5,688 bases of DNA from Lachnoclostridium sp. UBA6475 (GCA_002435545.1 DJNB01000078.1:1-5688); one strand, 5' to 3'. Shown: positions 1-5,636, counted from the stretch's first letter. Made by a program: numbers and translations. Notes: generated by a model from the letters alone, not told the origin.

Positions 1-528
1 ATGAGAAATTCTGTAAAAGAAAATATCAGCGAACATTCTCTCGAAGTGGCAATGATCGCTCATGCACTGGGAATTATTGCAAAGCAAAAATTTGGAAAAG
101 ATATTGACCTTGGAAAAATTACATTAATGGGGTTGTACCATGATGCCAATGAAATCATTACCGGGGACATGCCTACGCCGGTGAAATACTATGATGAAGA
201 GATTCAAAGGGCATATAAAAAGGTGGAACGTGTGGCAAGCGTGACCCTGTTAAACCAACTGCCGGATTATATGCAGCCGTATTACCGTGAAATTTTTCTG
301 GAACAGTCCGGGGAAGAAGCATTGTGGCGGCTTGTAAAGGGCGCAGATAAATTGTCTGCACTGATCAAGTGTATCGAGGAAAAAAAGGCTGGAAATTCGG
401 AATTTTCCACGGCATATGAGACGATTGTGGAATCGCTGAAAAAGATGGAACTTCCGGAAGTTGACGTGTTTATGGAAGAATTTCTGCCATCCTATACAAA
501 AACACTGGATGATTTACAAAAAAAGTGA
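1..528 (+). CDS. yfbR: YfbR-like HD-domain 5'-deoxynucleotidase, 5'-truncated by the window edge
   Basis: Predicted cytoplasmic metal-dependent phosphohydrolase that removes the 5' phosphate from deoxynucleoside monophosphates, as E. coli YfbR does. The visible 175 residues align to E. coli YfbR from memory with a constant offset of 21. His12 (in SEHS), His47-Asp48 (YHD), Glu51, Asp56 (GDMPTPVKY) and Asp116 (GAD) correspond to the family's His33, His68-Asp69, Glu72, Asp77 and Asp137. All HD-domain metal and active-site residues in view are therefore present. The ATG at position 1 matches an internal Met of the family (MRN..EN.SEHSL). The true start should lie about 20 codons upstream, and the missing part would include the Arg-Trp pair that contacts substrate. 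The frame ends in TGA at 526-528. No clear terminator hairpin follows before the next promoter. Family assignment is firm; deoxynucleotide specificity is inferred. Confidence 0.9.
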   Translation: MRNSVKENISEHSLEVAMIAHALGIIAKQKFGKDIDLGKITLMGLYHDANEIITGDMPTPVKYYDEEIQRAYKKVERVASVTLLNQLPDYMQPYYREIFLEQSGEEALWRLVKGADKLSALIKCIEEKKAGNSEFSTAYETIVESLKKMELPEVDVFMEEFLPSYTKTLDDLQKK

Positions 529-546
529 AAAAATTTGTCATAAGAC

Positions 547-575
547 TAGCGATATTTTTTCAAGTATGTTATACT
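547..575 (+). promoter_or_regulatory. Probable extended -10 promoter for the esterase-acetyltransferase fusion gene
   Basis: An extended -10 element TGTTATACT lies at 567-575 (TG at 567-568, TATACT at 570-575). A weak -35 candidate, TAGCGA (547-552), sits 17 bp upstream. The gap 529-627 is AT-rich and leads to a good ribosome binding site, AAGGAAGG at 612-619, 8 bases before the ATG at 628. A second TATAAT (584-589) has no convincing -35 partner. The motif is seen directly; promoter activity is inferred. Confidence 0.55.
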
Positions 576-627
576 AATATTATTATAATGCAGGTAGTAA
601 CAATTTTTGTAAAGGAAGGTATAAAAA

Positions 628-2646
628 ATGAGAAGGATATTATGTTTTGGTGATTCAAATACATATGGCTATTCTCCGGATGGACAGAGATATGCAGAGG
701 ATAGCATATGGCCTGGAATCATGGGAAAATTATTGGGGGATCGTTTCGAAGTTGTTGCAGATGGAAAAAATGGAAGAACGATTGCTTTTGATGATCCGTA
801 TATGGAAGGCTGTAATGGTATGCGTGACATCGAAGCAAGTCTGGAAGCCAATGCACCTTTGGATCTTGTTGTGCTGATGCTGGGAACCAATGATCTGAAA
901 AAATATTTTGATGCAACACCTGCGCTGATTGCTGAAAATCTGAAGCAAATGTGTGAACTGATCCAGCAGAAAACGGATGCAAAAATTTTGATCGCAAGTC
1001 CAATGCTTTTGGGGGATGAAATCGAATTTTCGCCAACATTAAGTTTGGAGTTTGGACGTGCTCAGATCGACTATTCTTTTGATTTTGCACCACAGTTTTC
1101 AAAAGTAGCAAAGGAAGTTGGGGCAGGATTTATAGATCTTGCTGTCGTGGCTATGTCGAGCGGAGCAGATTGTCTTCATCTTATGCCGGAAGAACATGAG
1201 CAGATTGGTGCAGCTATGAAAGATAAGGTCATGGAAGCATTTGCAGATGAACTCCGCGCAGAAGAAGAGGAAGAACGCCGCAAAGCGGAAGAAGAAGCCC
1301 GTCGTAAAGCGGAGGAAGAAGAAGCCCGCCGCAGAGCGGAAGAAGAGGAGGCACGACGTAAGGCAGAAGAAGAGGCCCGCCGTAAAGCGGAAGAAGAGGA
1401 AGCCCGCCGCAGAGCGGAAGAGGAGGCTCGTCAAAAAGCGGAAGAAGAAGTACGGCGCAAGGCAGAAGAGGAAGCTCGTCAAAAGGCAGAGGAAGAAGCC
1501 CGTCGTATAGCAGAGGAAGAAGCCCGCCGCAAAGCCGAGGAAGAGGAAAAACTTCGTCTGGCTGCGGAGGAAGAAGCAAGACAAAGAGCCGAGGAAGAGG
1601 AAGCACGGCGTAAGGCAGAAGAAGAGGCCATACAGAAAGCGCAGGAAGAAGAAAAAGCACGCCGTGAGCAGGAAGAGATAGAAGAAGCTGCACGGAAAAA
1701 ACAGGAAGAAATTTTGGAAGAGGCAGCCAAAGAAGCAGAAAAAGAAACGGTATTTGACCCGATGAATCCGAATCAGGAAGATCTGCCGGTATGGCAGGTT
1801 GGTGATGTGGATTTATCTGCACCAAAGCAAACACAGGATGATAATGTTTTGTTGTCAGGTGAGATCACAGGGGTTGCAGCATCAGATGAAGAAGATAATC
1901 TTGCATCCATGCTTCAGGAAGAACAGCCAAGTGGTTTGGGAAATGTCGAATTTGTTACCGGTGGATCAACCGATGCATTTGCAAATTCAGCAGGAAACCA
2001 GCAGGCAGATTTTGGTGGCTTGACAACACTGGAATTTGGTACGGCTGCTACTTCTGAGCAGAAGGAAAAAATGACGGCCGGAAAGATATATCGCTTTGAT
2101 GATGAATTGCATGAAGTTATATTTAAGACCAGAAAGTTGACAGATGAGTTTAATCGGACACGATATGATGATGCAGATGGCAGAGAGCGGATTGTACGGG
2201 ATCTGTTTGGCAGTGTCGGAGAAACGGTATGTGTAGAGCCTCCGTTCCGTTGTGATTATGGTTTTAATATTCATGTCGGTGACAATTTCTATGCGAATTA
2301 CGGCTGTGTCATTTTAGATTCTGCAAAAGTTACAATTGGTGACCATGTATTTTTAGGACCAAATGTTCAGATCTATACACCGTGTCATCCGATTTATGCA
2401 CCGGCTCGTAATGAGGGCTATGAATATGCAAAAGAAGTGACGATCGGTGATAATGTATGGATTGGCGGTAATGTTACGATTGTACCGGGCGCGCATATTG
2501 GAAGTAATGTTGTCATTGGAGCAGGAGCTGTTGTGACAGGTGATATCCCGGATGGCGTTGTAGCTGCGGGAAATCCATGCCGCATCATTCGCAAAATTAC
2601 AGAACAAGATAAGCAGAACTGGCTTGCCAAAAAAGAGAGCGAGTAA
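628..2646 (+). CDS. SGNH/GDSL esterase - charged helix - maltose-type O-acetyltransferase fusion protein
   Basis: 672 residues in one uninterrupted frame. Residues 1-207 are an arylesterase-like SGNH hydrolase: block I FGDSNTYGY with Ser10, block II NGR with Gly49, block III GTND with Asn88, and Asp181/His184 in DCLHL as the remaining catalytic pair. Residues 208-374 are Glu/Arg/Lys/Ala-rich helix in 8- or 9-residue units. Residues 375-475 are an acidic, Gly/Ser/Asn/Gln-rich linker, probably disordered. Residues 476-672 form a complete maltose/galactoside O-acetyltransferase: the N-terminal EKEKMTAGKIY segment, PPFRCDYGFNIHVGDNFYANY, hexapeptide repeats, catalytic-type His587 (YTPCHP) and the ending VAAGNPCRIIRKI. 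Family knowledge predicts acetyl-CoA-dependent sugar acetylation at the C-terminus and ester hydrolysis or acyl transfer at the N-terminus. No signal peptide or membrane segment is visible, so a cytoplasmic location is inferred. The start is supported by AAGGAAGG at 612-619. Domain calls are strong; the joint function is unknown. Confidence 0.93.
   Translation: MRRILCFGDSNTYGYSPDGQRYAEDSIWPGIMGKLLGDRFEVVADGKNGRTIAFDDPYMEGCNGMRDIEASLEANAPLDLVVLMLGTNDLKKYFDATPALIAENLKQMCELIQQKTDAKILIASPMLLGDEIEFSPTLSLEFGRAQIDYSFDFAPQFSKVAKEVGAGFIDLAVVAMSSGADCLHLMPEEHEQIGAAMKDKVMEAFADELRAEEEEERRKAEEEARRKAEEEEARRRAEEEEARRKAEEEARRKAEEEEARRRAEEEARQKAEEEVRRKAEEEARQKAEEEARRIAEEEARRKAEEEEKLRLAAEEEARQRAEEEEARRKAEEEAIQKAQEEEKARREQEEIEEAARKKQEEILEEAAKEAEKETVFDPMNPNQEDLPVWQVGDVDLSAPKQTQDDNVLLSGEITGVAASDEEDNLASMLQEEQPSGLGNVEFVTGGSTDAFANSAGNQQADFGGLTTLEFGTAATSEQKEKMTAGKIYRFDDELHEVIFKTRKLTDEFNRTRYDDADGRERIVRDLFGSVGETVCVEPPFRCDYGFNIHVGDNFYANYGCVILDSAKVTIGDHVFLGPNVQIYTPCHPIYAPARNEGYEYAKEVTIGDNVWIGGNVTIVPGAHIGSNVVIGAGAVVTGDIPDGVVAAGNPCRIIRKITEQDKQNWLAKKESE
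1258..1638 (+). repeat. In-frame tandem repeat encoding 8/9-residue Ala-Glu-Arg/Lys units
   Basis: About fifteen imperfect units, mostly AEEEARRK (8) or AEEEEARRK (9) with one 10-residue unit, cover residues 211-337. Degenerate charged helix continues to about residue 374 (position 1749). At the DNA level this is a purine-rich GAR/GCN/CGN array. Synonymous positions vary widely (all of CGT, CGC, CGA and CGG are used), but a 23-base block recurs exactly at 1321-1343 and 1399-1421, 78 bp apart. Within a unit each Glu faces an Arg or Lys four residues later, the pattern of ER/K single alpha-helices. Expected length polymorphism between strains is an inference. Confidence 0.9.
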
Positions 2647-2667
2647 GCGATACTAAATTTTCATAGG

Positions 2668-2719
2668 AAAGAACCTTCTAAATTACTCCAAAGAAAGAGC
2701 AAAGTAGAAGGTTCTTTTT
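2668..2719 (+). terminator. Rho-independent terminator after the fusion gene
   Basis: A perfect 13-bp stem pairs 2668-2680 (AAAGAACCTTCTA) with 2705-2717, with a 24-base loop, and the 3' arm runs into TTTTT (2715-2719). It lies 21 bases past the TAA of the fusion gene and ends 8 bases before the end of convergent tyrA. Read on the minus strand, the same hairpin is followed only by TTTCC, so termination of tyrA there would be weaker. Confidence 0.85.
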
Positions 2720-2727
2720 CTATATCT

Positions 2728-3588
2728 TTAATCTTGGATTGAATTTCTGTAATCTCTTGAGGCAGCAAAGAAATGATTGATCTTATCTCCCTGCTCCGAT
2801 GAAATATAAGACCGTACTTTGGTTAGTTCTTCAATCATAAGGGAAAGAAAATGGTCGATGCTCTCTGCATTTGAGAGGCAGATGCTTTCCCACATTTCCG
2901 GAGAAGAGGAAGCAATTCGTGTGATATCTTTGAAACCACCGGCGGCAAAGGCTTTCATAAGTTCATTTGGCGTATCATTTTCACGAACCATGTTGACGAG
3001 AGAAGCCGCTACAATGTGCGGTACATGGCTGATCGCAGCAGTGATGTCATCGTGAAGAGAGGCATCTACGTCCGCGAAAACAGCGCCTGTTCCGGAAAGA
3101 ATTTTTTTCAAAAAAAGAACACTTTCTTCCGGTGTGGTCTTGCATGGGGTGAGAAGATAGTAGGAGTTCTGCAATAAATCATCAGAAGAATTTGCAAACC
3201 CTGTTTTTTCGGAACCTGCCATAGGATGTCCACCGATAAACTGAGATTCAAGCCCCAGTTTCTCGACTTCTTTGTGGATATTACCCTTTACACTTCCAAC
3301 ATCTGTAATAATACATTTTTTGTTAATAAGAGGTTTCAATTGCGACAAAAATTGTATGTTTTGCAATACGGGAGCACATAAGAAGATGATATCACACTCC
3401 GAAAAATGGGAATCTATATTATAGTAGATTTCACTGATAATTCCGTCCTTTTTTCCTTGTATCAAATCTTCGTTTTTTCTACGACTGTAGACTATGATTT
3501 TGGAAGCGGGAAAATTTTTTCGGATAGAACGGGCAATCGAACCGCCGATCAGACCAAGCCCTAAAAAACCTATTGTAATCTGCTTCAT
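2728..3588 (-). CDS. tyrA: Prephenate/arogenate dehydrogenase (TyrA), short form without ACT domain
   Basis: Oxidative decarboxylation step of tyrosine synthesis: prephenate to 4-hydroxyphenylpyruvate, or arogenate to tyrosine. The N-terminal Rossmann fold has GLGLIG at residues 10-15. It is followed by LCAP (70-73), TDVGSVKG (95-102), the catalytic HPMAGSE motif with His121, AISHVPH (185-191) and FKDITRIA with Arg224. These match the catalytic His, substrate-binding His and Arg known from characterised TyrA enzymes. At 286 residues it holds the catalytic core and dimerisation helices only; the C-terminal ACT domain of longer Bacillus-type enzymes is absent. Strand beta-2 ends in VYSRRK rather than the acidic residue typical of NAD enzymes, which hints at NADP use. 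The start has AAGGAGG (3594-3600 on the minus strand) 5 bases upstream. The gene appears monocistronic, divergent from the flavodiiron gene. Family call firm; substrate and cofactor inferred. Confidence 0.94.
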   Translation of the reverse strand: MKQITIGFLGLGLIGGSIARSIRKNFPASKIIVYSRRKNEDLIQGKKDGIISEIYYNIDSHFSECDIIFLCAPVLQNIQFLSQLKPLINKKCIITDVGSVKGNIHKEVEKLGLESQFIGGHPMAGSEKTGFANSSDDLLQNSYYLLTPCKTTPEESVLFLKKILSGTGAVFADVDASLHDDITAAISHVPHIVAASLVNMVRENDTPNELMKAFAAGGFKDITRIASSSPEMWESICLSNAESIDHFLSLMIEELTKVRSYISSEQGDKINHFFAASRDYRNSIQD

Positions 3589-3627
3589 AATGTCCTCCTT
3601 GTGTGTTCAAACATAATAATTACATTT

Positions 3628-3656
3628 ATTTTACCTCAAAATCCCATGATTGTAAA
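3628..3656 (-). promoter_or_regulatory. Probable promoter of tyrA
   Basis: On the minus strand, TTTACA (3656-3651) and TAAAAT (3633-3628) are separated by exactly 17 bp, 39 bases upstream of the tyrA start codon. This is a fair sigma-A match in an AT-rich region where chance matches are common. One copy of the TCAAAATCCC direct repeat falls inside the spacer. Confidence 0.5.
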
Positions 3657-3681
3657 TAAATGATTCAAAATCCCTTTGAAT
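3636..3681. repeat. Direct repeat plus overlapping inverted repeat between divergent promoters (possible operator)
   Basis: TCAAAATCCC occurs exactly twice, at 3636-3645 and 3665-3674, 29 bp apart. The second copy is embedded in the inverted repeat ATTCAAA-atccc-TTTGAAT (3663-3681). That palindrome includes the candidate -35 of the flavodiiron promoter, while the first copy lies in the spacer of the tyrA promoter. The repeats are seen directly. A role in regulator binding is inference, and I do not recognise the motif. Confidence 0.4.
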
Positions 3682-3704
3682 TTCAGAGTGCTTTATGGTA
3701 TCAT
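3676..3704 (+). promoter_or_regulatory. Probable sigma-A promoter of the flavodiiron gene
   Basis: TTGAAT (3676-3681) and TATCAT (3699-3704) have a 17-bp spacer, and TG at 3696-3697 makes an extended -10. It lies 34 bases upstream of the ATG at 3739 and is followed by the ribosome binding site AAAGGAAG (3723-3730). This is the best promoter match in the window. Confidence 0.7.
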
Positions 3705-3738
3705 TTAAGAAAGATTAGGTAGAAAGGAAGCAGATAAA

Positions 3739-4905
3739 ATGAAAGATATAACAATTTCAGATTCTATTTTTTATGTAGGTGCGGACGATACGACACTGGA
3801 TCTTTTTGAAAGCCAGTATATTGTTCCGGAAGGCGTGTCTTATAATTCTTATGTGATCATGGATGATAAAATTACGATCATGGATACTGTGGATCATCGT
3901 GCGACAGATGAGTGGATCGACAATGTGAAGAACGTTCTTCAGGAGAAAACGCCGTCGTATCTTGTGGTATCCCATATGGAGCCGGATCACGCAGCAAATA
4001 TTCAGAAAATCGCGGAAATGTATCCGGAAATGAAGATTATTGGAAATGCAAAGACGTTTTCGATGATGCCGCAGTTCTTTGATTTTGATCTGAGTGACCG
4101 CAGCGTAGTGGTAAAAGAAGGCGAAGAAATTTCTCTGGGAGCACATACACTTCAGTTTTTCATGGCACCGATGGTACATTGGCCGGAAGTTATGGTAACC
4201 TATGAAAAGAGCGAAAAAATCTTATTTTCAGCAGATGGATTTGGAAAATTCGGTGCATTGTCTGTAGAGGCAGATTGGGCTTGTGAAGCCAGAAGATATT
4301 ATTTTAACATTGTAGGAAAATATGGTGCGCAGGTTCAGGCATTGTTGAAGAAAGCGGCAACATTGGATATTCAGATGATCTGTCCGCTTCACGGACCGAT
4401 TTTGAAAGAAAATCTTGGCTATTACATTGACAAGTATAATACCTGGAGCAGTTACGAACCGGAGGATGAGGGAGTATTGGTAGCATATGCTTCTATCCAT
4501 GGAAATACAGCAAAAGCCGCAGAGAAGATGGCGGAAATCCTGAAAGAAAAGGGCGCAAAGAAAGTGGTTGTCAGCGATCTTTCCCGTGAGGATATGGCAG
4601 AAGTGATCGAAGATGCATTCCGTTATGACAAGATTGTGGTAGCGGCCGCAACGTACGATGGCGGAATTTTCCCGGTTATGGAAGACTTCCTTCGCCATTT
4701 AAAGAGCAAAAATTACCAGAAACGTACCGTCGGTATTATGGAAAATGGTTCCTGGGCGCCGATGGCAGGAAAGCAGATGCGTGCAATTCTTGAAGAGATG
4801 AAGAACCTTACCATTTGCGACAGCCAGGTAACAATCCGATCTACGATGAATGATAAAAATGTAGAAGAGATGAACCGGCTGGCAGAAGAATTATTGGAAA
4901 AATAA
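3739..4905 (+). CDS. fprA: Flavodiiron protein (FprA/A-type flavoprotein), oxygen and/or NO reductase
   Basis: Cytoplasmic enzyme that reduces O2 to water and/or NO to N2O, protecting anaerobes. The N-terminal metallo-beta-lactamase-like domain (about 1-240) carries a full di-iron ligand set: His79, Glu81, Asp83 and His84 in HMEPDH, His147 (MVHWPE), Asp166 (SADGFG) and His218 (CPLHGP). The C-terminal flavodoxin domain (about 245-388) has the FMN phosphate loop ASIHGNT (251-257), the AAATYDGG segment (about 303-310) and ENGSWAP. At 388 residues it is close to the usual two-domain size of about 400. No rubredoxin or flavin reductase module is fused, so a separate electron donor, probably rubredoxin, must be encoded elsewhere. 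It has its own promoter and a terminator downstream. The family is unmistakable; preference for O2 or NO cannot be read from sequence. Confidence 0.95.
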   Translation: MKDITISDSIFYVGADDTTLDLFESQYIVPEGVSYNSYVIMDDKITIMDTVDHRATDEWIDNVKNVLQEKTPSYLVVSHMEPDHAANIQKIAEMYPEMKIIGNAKTFSMMPQFFDFDLSDRSVVVKEGEEISLGAHTLQFFMAPMVHWPEVMVTYEKSEKILFSADGFGKFGALSVEADWACEARRYYFNIVGKYGAQVQALLKKAATLDIQMICPLHGPILKENLGYYIDKYNTWSSYEPEDEGVLVAYASIHGNTAKAAEKMAEILKEKGAKKVVVSDLSREDMAEVIEDAFRYDKIVVAAATYDGGIFPVMEDFLRHLKSKNYQKRTVGIMENGSWAPMAGKQMRAILEEMKNLTICDSQVTIRSTMNDKNVEEMNRLAEELLEK

Positions 4906-4926
4906 GGAAAAAACAAGGAAAATAAA

Positions 4927-4972
4927 AGTCCGTCACAGAGAAGATGTTTCCCTGCGGCGGACTGTTTGTTTT
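4927..4972 (+). terminator. Bidirectional intrinsic terminator between convergent fprA and the PRTase-like gene
   Basis: AGTCCGTC (4927-4934) pairs with GGCGGACT (4956-4963) in 8 bp including one G-U. Inner pairing CAG/CTG and GAA/TTC extends the hairpin past a mismatch. On the plus strand GTTTGTTTT follows (4964-4972). On the minus strand the same hairpin is followed by TTTATTTTCC. It sits between the fprA stop (4905) and the end of the minus-strand gene (4982), so it can serve both. Confidence 0.8.
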
Positions 4973-4981
4973 AACGAATAA

Positions 4982-5623
4982 TTACAGTTTTGAGTATCCG
5001 TAACTGTTTACAATAGCATCAATTTTCTGCCCAGCATGACAAAGAGGACAGTCTCTTTGTGTAAAAGATTTATAATCCGAGAAATCCTCTGTAGTAAAGA
5101 TCGAACGTACCGGGTATCCGTGAATTTCGTCTTTTGCACTAAAGATGGCAGACAATCCCTGAATGATTCCACCATAGTATTCCAAACATTCCAGACATTG
5201 ATCGATCGTTTTTCCGGTAGTAGCAGAAGCTACCAGCAACAGAATATTTTTTCCTCTTACCATTGGCTGGATATTATCGCGGAAAAACATCTGGCCGCTG
5301 GAATCAAATTCCGGCTCAATAACATAGATACTCTGATGGGCATTCATGGAAATAACGCCGGCATCTGTAAGAATTTCGGCAAGATAAGCACCAATTACAT
5401 AAGTTCCGTCCATGCAGACGATCGCATCGATCGGCGTATTGTATTTGTAGTGATTTGCCATGGTGGAAGCGACAGCTTTTGCTTCACGCTGTCCAACTTT
5501 CAAACGTGTCATGTCCATGTAATAGTTAATGTGGGAGTGGCTGGTAGCAAAATGCCCCGGAACCACTTTCAGTAAAATCTTGCTGTTGATCCTTGATGGT
5601 ATTTTAATCGCATTTTCAAACAT
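4982..5623 (-). CDS. Phosphoribosyltransferase-fold protein (orotate PRTase-like) with atypical PRPP loop
   Basis: 213 residues of type I phosphoribosyltransferase fold, resembling PyrE-like proteins. The PRPP-loop region is VASATTGKT (131-139), after the hydrophobic strand NILLL (126-130). The TTGK core is kept, but the two acidic residues that usually precede it (as in VEDVITTGG or VDDVxTTG) are Ala132-Ser133. Other visible elements are CMDGTYVIGAYLAEIL (70-85), the hood-like SHSHINYYMDMTRLK (28-42) and a C-terminal CPLC (192-195) followed by GQKID, as in some archaeal and bacterial PyrE homologues. The ATG at 5623 was chosen over an upstream GTG (5680), which would add 19 residues, because CAGGAGGT (5636-5629) lies just upstream. 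No good promoter is visible, so cotranscription with a gene beyond the window is possible. The fold call is good; true orotate PRTase activity is doubtful, and a paralogue or regulatory role is possible. Confidence 0.78.
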   Translation of the reverse strand: MFENAIKIPSRINSKILLKVVPGHFATSHSHINYYMDMTRLKVGQREAKAVASTMANHYKYNTPIDAIVCMDGTYVIGAYLAEILTDAGVISMNAHQSIYVIEPEFDSSGQMFFRDNIQPMVRGKNILLLVASATTGKTIDQCLECLEYYGGIIQGLSAIFSAKDEIHGYPVRSIFTTEDFSDYKSFTQRDCPLCHAGQKIDAIVNSYGYSKL

Positions 5624-5628
5624 AGGCA

Positions 5629-5636
5629 ACCTCCTG
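5629..5636 (-). promoter_or_regulatory. Ribosome binding site that fixes the PRTase-like gene start
   Basis: CAGGAGGT on the minus strand lies 5 bases from the ATG at 5623. It is a near-perfect Shine-Dalgarno and decides against the in-frame upstream GTG at 5680, which would place this site inside the coding region. Confidence 0.8.

Noticed and set aside
584..589. Perfect TATAAT upstream of the fusion gene
   Set aside because: No -35 hexamer at 16-18 bp; the region is AT-rich. The extended -10 at 567-575 is the better candidate.
1241..1510. Plus-strand Lys/Arg-rich open frame in another frame of the repeat
   Set aside because: It is a frame-shifted shadow of the Glu/Arg repeat with no start signals; the real frame continues on both sides with recognisable enzyme domains.
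1258..1638. CRISPR array or noncoding satellite
   Set aside because: Units are 24-30 bp with no unique spacers, keep codon phase, and encode a regular charged helix.
1099..1834. Long minus-strand open frames opposite the charged repeat (up to about 200 codons, Leu/Pro- or Phe/Ser-rich)
   Set aside because: They arise because GAR/GCN/CGN codons rarely give stops when read on the other strand. They have no ribosome binding site, overlap one another in different frames and have low-complexity composition.
628..2646. The fusion as an assembly or frameshift artefact joining two genes
   Set aside because: The frame is continuous through repeat and linker, there is one clear start signal and no stop, and the repeat decays gradually into unique sequence on the C-terminal side.
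3757..4698. Minus-strand frames opposite the flavodiiron gene
   Set aside because: The plus strand encodes every expected metal and FMN motif; the opposite frames are His/Cys/Ile-rich with no family resemblance.
5036..5575. 179-codon plus-strand frame opposite the PRTase-like gene
   Set aside because: The minus-strand frame has PRTase motifs and an excellent ribosome binding site. The plus frame has no recognisable motif and starts next to the terminator.
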